The notes below the pieces were generated by a model. The model searched no databases, had not been told where the DNA came from, and saw only the letters and a program-made list of their open reading frames with translations. Shown piece by piece: positions 58,641 to 64,000 of a stretch of DNA of 64,000 nucleotides. Positions within the stretch are counted from its first letter, which is position 1; every line of letters begins with the position of its first letter. Made by a program: the position numbers and the translations under genes. The stretch lies in assembly GCA_964432565.1 (NCBI GenBank), contig CAYSOA010000006.1, forward strand, positions 32,101-96,100, given 5' to 3'. The stretch comes from CAIOHW01 sp964432565 (GTDB lineage: Bacteria; Bdellovibrionota; UBA1018).

Positions 58641-60061
58641 ACCAGGCTCTTGGCCTTCGCCAGAACGTCCTCGATGGTACCCACCAGGTAGAACGCCTGT
58701 TCAGGAAGGTCATCATACTTCCCTTCACAGATCTCGCGGAAGCCCTGGATCGTATCTTCGATCTTCACGAACGCACCCTTCAGGCCCGTGAACTGTTCGG
58801 CCACGAAGAAGGGCTGCGAAAGGAAGCGCTGAATCTTACGTGCGCGGGCGACGAGCAGCTTGTCCTCTTCCGAAAGCTCATCCATTCCCAGGATGGCGAT
58901 GATGTCCTGAAGATCCTTGTAGCGCTGGAGGATCGACTGGACCATTCGTGCCACGCGGTAATGCTCTTCACCGACGATCTGCGGATCGAGAACACGCGAC
59001 GTGGATGCCAACGGATCAACCGCCGGATAGATGCCGAGTTCGGCGATCTGGCGCGAGAGGTTGGTCGTCGCATCGAGGTGTGCGAAGGTCGTTGCCGGAG
59101 CCGGGTCGGTGTAGTCGTCGGCAGGGACGTAAATCGCCTGAATCGAGGTAATCGACCCCTTGCTGGTCGAGGTGATGCGCTCCTGAAGCTCGCCCATTTC
59201 GGTGGCCAGGGTCGGCTGATAACCGACGGCCGACGGAATTCGGCCCAGAAGTGCGGAGACTTCAGAACCCGCTTGAGTGAAGCGGAAAATATTGTCGACG
59301 AACAACAGCACGTCCTGGTTCTCTTCGTCACGGAAGTACTCGGCAACCGTCAGAGCCGAGAGGGCAACACGTGCGCGGGCGCCCGGCGGCTCGTTCATCT
59401 GACCGTAAACGAGTGCGGTCTTACTGAGAACGCCGGACTCCTTCATTTCCATCCACAGGTCGTTCCCTTCACGGGTACGCTCACCCACTCCGGCAAACAC
59501 CGAGAAGCCCCCGTGCTGGGTGGCGATGTTGTTGATGAGTTCCATGATCAGAACGGTTTTGCCGACGCCGGCGCCACCGAACAAACCGATCTTACCGCCT
59601 CGAGCATACGGAGCGAGGAGGTCGACCACCTTGATTCCGGTATAGAATGGTTGCACCGTCGTGGACTGCTCCTTGAACGCCGGAGCGTGTCGGTGAATCT
59701 GGTAGGTCTTCTTGGCGCCGACAGGACCGGCTTCGTCCACTGGCTCGCCGACAACGTTCAGAATGCGGCCGAGGGTCTCACGGCCGACTGGAACAGAGAT
59801 CTGGGCCCCCGTGTCCTGAACTTCCTGCCCGCGAACGAGGCCGTCGGTGCTGTCCATTGCGATACAACGAACGGTGCCCTCGCCCAAATGTTGGGCAACT
59901 TCGATGACCAGATTCCATGGCTGATCGTTGACTGCCGGGTTGGTGACCTTCAGTGCCTGATAAATGGCCGGCAGCTTGCCGCCTTCGAACTCGACGTCGA
60001 TGACCGGACCGATCACCTGCTTGATCCGACCCATGTTTTCCTGCTTCGTTGATGCAGACAT
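58637..60061 (-). CDS. atpD: ATP synthase F1 beta subunit
   Basis: 474 residues, the catalytic subunit. P-loop GGAGVGKTVLI, GERTREGNDLW (catalytic Glu/Arg region), DNIFRFTQAGSEVSALLGR and the DELSEED (DELSEE) regulatory motif are all intact. ATG 60061 has AAGGAG eight bases upstream; ATG 60067 is two bases from it. Part of the run atpF'-atpF-atpH-atpA-atpG-atpD-atpC. Confidence 0.98.
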   Translation of the reverse strand: MSASTKQENMGRIKQVIGPVIDVEFEGGKLPAIYQALKVTNPAVNDQPWNLVIEVAQHLGEGTVRCIAMDSTDGLVRGQEVQDTGAQISVPVGRETLGRILNVVGEPVDEAGPVGAKKTYQIHRHAPAFKEQSTTVQPFYTGIKVVDLLAPYARGGKIGLFGGAGVGKTVLIMELINNIATQHGGFSVFAGVGERTREGNDLWMEMKESGVLSKTALVYGQMNEPPGARARVALSALTVAEYFRDEENQDVLLFVDNIFRFTQAGSEVSALLGRIPSAVGYQPTLATEMGELQERITSTSKGSITSIQAIYVPADDYTDPAPATTFAHLDATTNLSRQIAELGIYPAVDPLASTSRVLDPQIVGEEHYRVARMVQSILQRYKDLQDIIAILGMDELSEEDKLLVARARKIQRFLSQPFFVAEQFTGLKGAFVKIEDTIQGFREICEGKYDDLPEQAFYLVGTIEDVLAKAKSLV

Positions 60062-60089
60062 TTGCATTTCTCCTTAATTCAAAACTTTC

Positions 60090-60980
60090 TTACGAAGCCT
60101 TCTGCGATTCGCTTCCGGCGATGATTTCCAACAGTTCCTTCGTGATCCCAGCCTGGCGCTGCTTGTTGTACTGCAGCGTGAGCTTCTTGATCATGCCCCC
60201 TGCGTTCTTGGTGGCGTTCTCCATCGCAGACATGCGCGCTCCATGCTCACTCGCCTGGGAGTCGAGCAGCATGCGAAAAAGCTGCGTCGCGAACGACTTG
60301 TCTACGAGGGAATCAAAGATCGCCTGGGTGGCGGGCTTCACAATGAGCATCGGGGCAACCGAGTCTGATACCCCCGCCGTACTGTCGAGCGCCAGGGGCA
60401 GAAACTGCTCCGTGCGAACGATCTGTGAAACGGCATTCTTGAACTCGTTGTAAATCACATGAATCTCATCGAACTGCCCGCCTAGGAACTTGTCGATGAG
60501 CGCGTCGGCAAGCTTTCGGGCCTTCGCGAAGGTGACCTTGCCTCCCGCCTCCGGGAAGTACTGGTCCATCGCAAAATCCCTGCGACCACGAAAAAACTCA
60601 TGCCCCTTGCGGCCAACGAAAGCCAGATGCACTTGACCACGTTCACTGTGCTTCTTGACCCAGCGCTGGGTCCCGCGGATCACGTTGCTGTTGAAGCCTC
60701 CGCAAAGACCGCGGTCAGAGGTGACCACGACCAGAAGAATCTTCCGGCTCTCCGTCTCGACGCCTTCAGACTCAATCAGCTTTCCTTCGGCCTTAATGTT
60801 TGGCTGTGAAGAAACGAGGTTGAGCAGATGCTTCAACTGCTTGGCGTAGGGTCGGTTCGCCAGAATCGCGTCCTGTGCACGACGCAGCTTTGCTGCCGAC
60901 ACCATCTTCATGGCGCGGGTGGTCTGCTGCGTATTCTTCACAGTCCCGATTCGTTTTTTTAGGTCCTTGATACTCGGCAT
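60090..60980 (-). CDS. atpG: ATP synthase F1 gamma subunit
   Basis: 296 residues, the rotating central shaft. The N-terminal helix PSIKDLKKRIGTVKNTQQTTRAMKMVSAAKLRR, at 2-34, the SDRGLCGGFNSNV block and the C-terminal ARMSAMENATKNAGGMIKKLTLQYNKQRQAGITKEL are diagnostic; length is usual. It lies between atpA and atpD with short gaps (13 and 22-28 bases). Confidence 0.97.
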   Translation of the reverse strand: MPSIKDLKKRIGTVKNTQQTTRAMKMVSAAKLRRAQDAILANRPYAKQLKHLLNLVSSQPNIKAEGKLIESEGVETESRKILLVVVTSDRGLCGGFNSNVIRGTQRWVKKHSERGQVHLAFVGRKGHEFFRGRRDFAMDQYFPEAGGKVTFAKARKLADALIDKFLGGQFDEIHVIYNEFKNAVSQIVRTEQFLPLALDSTAGVSDSVAPMLIVKPATQAIFDSLVDKSFATQLFRMLLDSQASEHGARMSAMENATKNAGGMIKKLTLQYNKQRQAGITKELLEIIAGSESQKAS

Positions 60981-60993
60981 GGGCGTCCTCGAA

Positions 60994-62499
60994 TCAAGCG
61001 GTGAAGATCGAAGCGTACTCCTTCAGGGCCGACTCGAGCTGTGCGCGGAGCGCATCATCGATCTTTCCAGAAGAGACGATCGTCTTGGTGATTTCCGGAT
61101 ACTTCTTTTCCAGGAACAAGAAGAGCTGGTCTTCGTAGGCGCGCAGCTTGTCTGCCGGGATGGTGTCCAGATAACCATGCGTGCCCGCAAAGATGATCAC
61201 GATCTGCTTCTCGACCGACATCGGAATGTACTGGCCCTGTTTCAGAATTTCGACCAGGCGCTGACCGCGAGCCAACTGCTTCTGCGTAGCAGGGTCAAGG
61301 TCTGAACCGAATTGAGCAAAGGCGGCCTTCTCGCGATACTGGGCAAGCTCGAGACGGAGCGTCCCAGCAACCTGACGCATTGCCTTAATCTGTGCCGATC
61401 CACCCACGCGCGACACCGAGATGCCCACGTTCACAGCCGGCCGGACGCCCGAGTAGAACAAATCGGTTTCCAGAAAGATCTGGCCGTCGGTGATCGAGAT
61501 CACGTTCGTCGGAATGTACGCGGAAACGTCGCCAGCCTGGGTCTCAATGATCGGGAGAGCCGTCAACGAGCCACCCCCAAGCTTGTCGGAAAGCTTCGCG
61601 GCGCGCTCGAGCAAACGCGAGTGCAGGTAGAACACGTCGCCCGGATAAGCTTCGCGGCCCGGGGGACGGCGGAGCAGGAGCGAAAGCTGACGGTAAGCCT
61701 GGGCCTGCTTGGTGAGGTCATCGTACACGATCAGGGCATGCTTGCCGTTATCGCGGAACCACTCACCCATCGTCACGCCGGTGTACGGCGCCAGAAACTG
61801 CAGCGGAGCCGAATCGGACGCGTTGGCCGTGACAATAATCGTGTGCTCGAGAGCGCCATGCTGGCGAAGCTTGTCGACAACTTGGGCGACGGTAGACTGC
61901 TTCTGGCCGATCGCCACGTAAATACAGTATACACCCTTGCCCTTTTGGTTGATGATCGTGTCGATTGCGACAGCGGTCTTCCCCGTCTGGCGATCGCCAA
62001 TGATCAGCTCGCGCTGACCGCGGCCGATGGGAATCATCGAGTCGATGGCCTTGATGCCTGTCTGGAGAGGCTCCTTGACCGACTGACGGTCGACAATCCC
62101 GGGAGCCTTGATTTCCACGCGTCGAAACTGATCGGTCTCGATTTCTCCCTTGCCGTCAATAGCCACACCAAGCGCGTTGACCACGCGACCAAGAAGGGCT
62201 TCGCCGGCAGGAACCTGAACGATCTTTCCGGTGCGCTTGACGCTGCTTCCTTCGCGAACCGAAAGGGGGTCACCGAGAATGACGGCACCGACACTCTCCT
62301 CTTCAAGATTCAGGACCATGCCTTGAACGCTTCCAAAATCGACAAGCTCTCCAGCCATCACCTTCTCGAGGCCATAGATCTTGGCGACGCCATCGCCGAC
62401 GGCGACGACGGTTCCGGTTTCGGAGACGTCCAACTTCTTTTCAAAGTCAGCGAGCTGGGTTTTCAGGATCTGAGTAATTTCTTCAGGACGAATCTGCAT
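60994..62499 (-). CDS. atpA: ATP synthase F1 alpha subunit
   Basis: 501 residues. Non-catalytic nucleotide-binding subunit with P-loop GDRQTGKTAVAIDT, plus IYVAIGQKQSTVAQV, LIVYDDLTKQAQAYRQLSLLLRRPPGREAYPGD (about 265-297) and VGISVSRVGGSAQIKAM. ATG 62499 (MQIRPEEI) has AAGGA six bases upstream; ATG 62505 touches it. The N-terminal VxxVGDGVAKIYGL crown strand is present. Confidence 0.98.
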   Translation of the reverse strand: MQIRPEEITQILKTQLADFEKKLDVSETGTVVAVGDGVAKIYGLEKVMAGELVDFGSVQGMVLNLEEESVGAVILGDPLSVREGSSVKRTGKIVQVPAGEALLGRVVNALGVAIDGKGEIETDQFRRVEIKAPGIVDRQSVKEPLQTGIKAIDSMIPIGRGQRELIIGDRQTGKTAVAIDTIINQKGKGVYCIYVAIGQKQSTVAQVVDKLRQHGALEHTIIVTANASDSAPLQFLAPYTGVTMGEWFRDNGKHALIVYDDLTKQAQAYRQLSLLLRRPPGREAYPGDVFYLHSRLLERAAKLSDKLGGGSLTALPIIETQAGDVSAYIPTNVISITDGQIFLETDLFYSGVRPAVNVGISVSRVGGSAQIKAMRQVAGTLRLELAQYREKAAFAQFGSDLDPATQKQLARGQRLVEILKQGQYIPMSVEKQIVIIFAGTHGYLDTIPADKLRAYEDQLFLFLEKKYPEITKTIVSSGKIDDALRAQLESALKEYASIFTA

Positions 62500-62508
62500 A
62501 GACATTCC

Positions 62509-63069
62509 TTAGTGGGTTGAAGATGAAGTTTCGAAAAACTTGGTGCGAAGCCGATTGAGCTGGGCGCGGAGCGTGCCGTCATAGGTGGTGCCAGAAACCG
62601 TGACCTTCACCCCAGCGAGAAGATCGGCGTTTGTCTTGCGCTCAAACGCAACAGGCCTTCCCAGCTTTTTAGAAAAGGCCTCCACGAGCTGCTCTACGCC
62701 CTCATCCGAAAGAGGCTCGGCAGACTCTAGCAAGCCCTGCACACCGCCCGCCGACTCGATCCGCACTCGCGCAAAGCGAGCGCTGAGATCCGAGAGCAGC
62801 GCCATGCGCCCCTTGCGAGCCACCAGGACTAGAAATTTCTGAAGAAGGGGGTGCCACCCCTCCTGACTTCCCAGCTGCTGGACCACAGCCGCCTTTTCCG
62901 CACCTGAAGCCACAGGACCACAGAGTACAGAGGCGAGCGTGGGGTGGCTCTTTAGGGTGCCAGCAAACAACGAGAGCTGACTTTCAATCCGATCCATTCC
63001 GGCAGGGTCGACGCCCTCCTCCTGTCCGGCAAGAAACAACGCGCTAGCATAACTCTTGGCAACGCTCAT
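62509..63069 (-). CDS. atpH: ATP synthase F1 delta subunit
   Basis: 186 residues. Delta joins the peripheral stalk to F1. SVAKSYASALFLAGQEEGVDP, at 2-22, and the C-terminal LLAGVKVTVSGTTYDGTLRAQLNRLR are typical. ATG 63069, coupled by ATGA to the atpF stop and preceded by GGAGAAG, is chosen over an open frame reaching 63237 inside atpF. Confidence 0.94.
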   Translation of the reverse strand: MSVAKSYASALFLAGQEEGVDPAGMDRIESQLSLFAGTLKSHPTLASVLCGPVASGAEKAAVVQQLGSQEGWHPLLQKFLVLVARKGRMALLSDLSARFARVRIESAGGVQGLLESAEPLSDEGVEQLVEAFSKKLGRPVAFERKTNADLLAGVKVTVSGTTYDGTLRAQLNRLRTKFFETSSSTH

Positions 63070-63539
63070 TGGGTCTTCTCCACCAGAAACGAGAACTCGC
63101 GGCGAATGCGTGCCTGATCTTCTCCGGTCAGGCGGTCCCTCAACCGAGATTCCGCTCTCAACAGTGCGCGCGTAGCGAGTTCTTGACGAAGCTCTTGCTT
63201 GAAGTCGGCCTGAGCCGCACGAGCAGCGGCCTGACAATCGGAAAGGACCAAACCAGAGAGGACCGACGCCTGGGACAGAATGGACATCTTGGTCTTTTCG
63301 GCATCCTCCTGGGACTGAACCCGCAGAAGCTCAATCTCGGAGTCGAGGGCCTTCATCCGAGCGGAGAGATCGTCGTTTCGGTTTTGCGCGTCCATCAAGG
63401 CGCGCCTCGCCCGATCCAGCTCCTCACGGATCGAGTGGTGTCGAGCAACGACAAACTGTGAAAGGGGCTTTCTCAGGTAAAACGCCAGAACCCCCAAGAG
63501 GGCCAAGAGATTAACTGCTGGTGCGATCAGTGTTTCCAT
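63066..63539 (-). CDS. atpF: ATP synthase Fo b subunit
   Basis: 157 residues. One membrane segment near the N-terminus (LIAPAVNLLALLGVLAFYL) and a long charged helix typical of the peripheral stalk. It is paired with a second b-type gene just upstream, as in organisms with b and b-prime subunits. The Fo membrane segment is shorter and the start (MEtLIAPAV) less typical than the upstream copy. Its stop overlaps atpH as ATGA. Confidence 0.87.
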   Translation of the reverse strand: METLIAPAVNLLALLGVLAFYLRKPLSQFVVARHHSIREELDRARRALMDAQNRNDDLSARMKALDSEIELLRVQSQEDAEKTKMSILSQASVLSGLVLSDCQAAARAAQADFKQELRQELATRALLRAESRLRDRLTGEDQARIRREFSFLVEKTQ

Positions 63540-63548
63540 GTTCTCAAA

Positions 63549-63992
63549 TTACGCCTTATTAACCAAAAGCTTGTCTGCGACCGCCGACGCCAGAGCCTCG
63601 GCATCCAACTCGAGTTGCGCGCGCACCCGCGCGCGCTCGGCATCGAGCGCGGTTGCGGTCTCTGAGACGACCCGTTTCGCTTCTTCGCGAGCGGCACTCA
63701 AAATCTTGGCCTCTTCTTGCTTGGCCTCGGCCACGGTTTTCTCAAAGTCACCTCTGGCTTCAAGACGTGCCTGCGCCAAACGCGCCTCAATCTGTGCCAA
63801 CCTCTCGGAAACGGAACTCATCATGGCCTCGGCTGCCTGACGATCCTGAACCGTGCGGCGGTGCCGCTCTTCCATCAGTCGGAGAAAGGGCTTGAAAAAA
63901 AATTGCCCCAGGAAAAGGAACAAAACAAAAAACACCACGAACTGCGGGTAGAACGTCGAATCGAGGCCGAGTTGCTGAAGGATCGCGGTCAC
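63549..63992 (-). CDS. ATP synthase Fo b-prime type subunit
   Basis: 147 residues. LGLDSTFYPQFVVFFVLFLFLGQFFFKPF, about 8-36, is the membrane segment with the PxxxF-like FKPFL turn, and the rest is a long Ala/Glu/Arg helix (EARLAQARLEARGDFEKTVAEAKQEEAK begins at about 68). This fits the b or b-prime stalk subunit. The start is GTG 63992, eight bases from the window end; TGA at 63991-63989 overlaps it as GTGA and could close an upstream gene whose frame is otherwise outside the window. Genes for a and c subunits are not seen. Confidence 0.87.
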   Translation of the reverse strand: MTAILQQLGLDSTFYPQFVVFFVLFLFLGQFFFKPFLRLMEERHRRTVQDRQAAEAMMSSVSERLAQIEARLAQARLEARGDFEKTVAEAKQEEAKILSAAREEAKRVVSETATALDAERARVRAQLELDAEALASAVADKLLVNKA

Positions 63993-64000
63993 ATCAGGCT

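Noticed and set aside
63989..64000. Partial upstream gene ending at 63989
   Set aside because: A TGA overlaps the b-prime start as GTGA, but only four codons are visible, so the gene cannot be supported.

Overview
The window comes from a GC-rich Gram-negative bacterium with one flagellar system, type IV pili and a conventional outer membrane. The evidence is BamD, LptM, TonB-like and PBP1A genes plus flagellar P- and L-ring genes. Gene density is very high. There is no gene-free stretch over 300 bases; the longest gaps are 24398-24623 and 43418-43636. Many neighbours overlap by four bases as ATGA or GTGA. The mix of DapL-type lysine synthesis, lysine 5,6-aminomutase, arginine succinyltransferase, EtfAB with an FadF-like oxidoreductase, MurU/AmgK muramic-acid recycling and FliW/CsrA resembles the former deltaproteobacteria, perhaps Bdellovibrionota or a relative. 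No 16S gene is present, so this placement is inference. I see no tRNA, rRNA, IS element, prophage or CRISPR array.

Layout. 1-2438 (minus): an operon of PilZ-like membrane protein, lipoprotein, GAF protein and pilT (cut by the window edge). 2497-6440: anmK, converging on murU-like and amgK-like genes and an M48-like lipoprotein without its zinc site. 6531-8944: a secreted protein, a deoxynucleoside kinase and a TPR protein. 8961-15997 (plus): an envelope protein, lptM, lysA, dapA, dapB, dapL, etfB, etfA and a terminator, then the FadF-like ETF:quinone oxidoreductase (16130-18106). 18251-24397: small genes, then a minus-strand operon kdd-kamD-kamE-MoxR-VWA. 24624-26453: a secreted protein and a cold shock protein. 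26516-32000 (minus): class III aminotransferase, M20-like protein, astA, astD. 32099-34181 (plus): a BatE-like protein, bamD and a TPR protein. 34208-43417 (minus): flgF-flgG-flgA-flgH-flgI-small gene-flgJ-flgM-flgN-flgK-flgL-csrA-fliW behind a sigma-28-like promoter. 43637-48873: folD, gcvT, gcvH (plus) facing gcvP (minus). 48997-58145: TonB-like protein, PBP1A, a patatin-like lipoprotein, tlyA, xseB, a lytic transglycosylase and a large unknown envelope protein. 58233-63992: F1Fo ATP synthase genes in the order b-prime, b, delta, alpha, gamma, beta, epsilon.

How it fits together. The cell makes lysine and meso-diaminopimelate by the DapL route. It also carries the first catabolic steps of the lysine 5,6-aminomutase route and parts of an arginine succinyltransferase route. 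EtfAB and the FadF-like protein could pass electrons from such oxidations to quinone. Several genes salvage or remodel peptidoglycan.

The most striking observations are two. First, a slippery A-run with a hairpin lies at the MoxR/VWA junction just after the B12-dependent aminomutase genes, and could yield a MoxR-VWA fusion by -1 frameshifting. Second, three envelope or metabolic proteins (M20-like, M48-like, patatin-like) keep their fold signatures but have lost catalytic residues.
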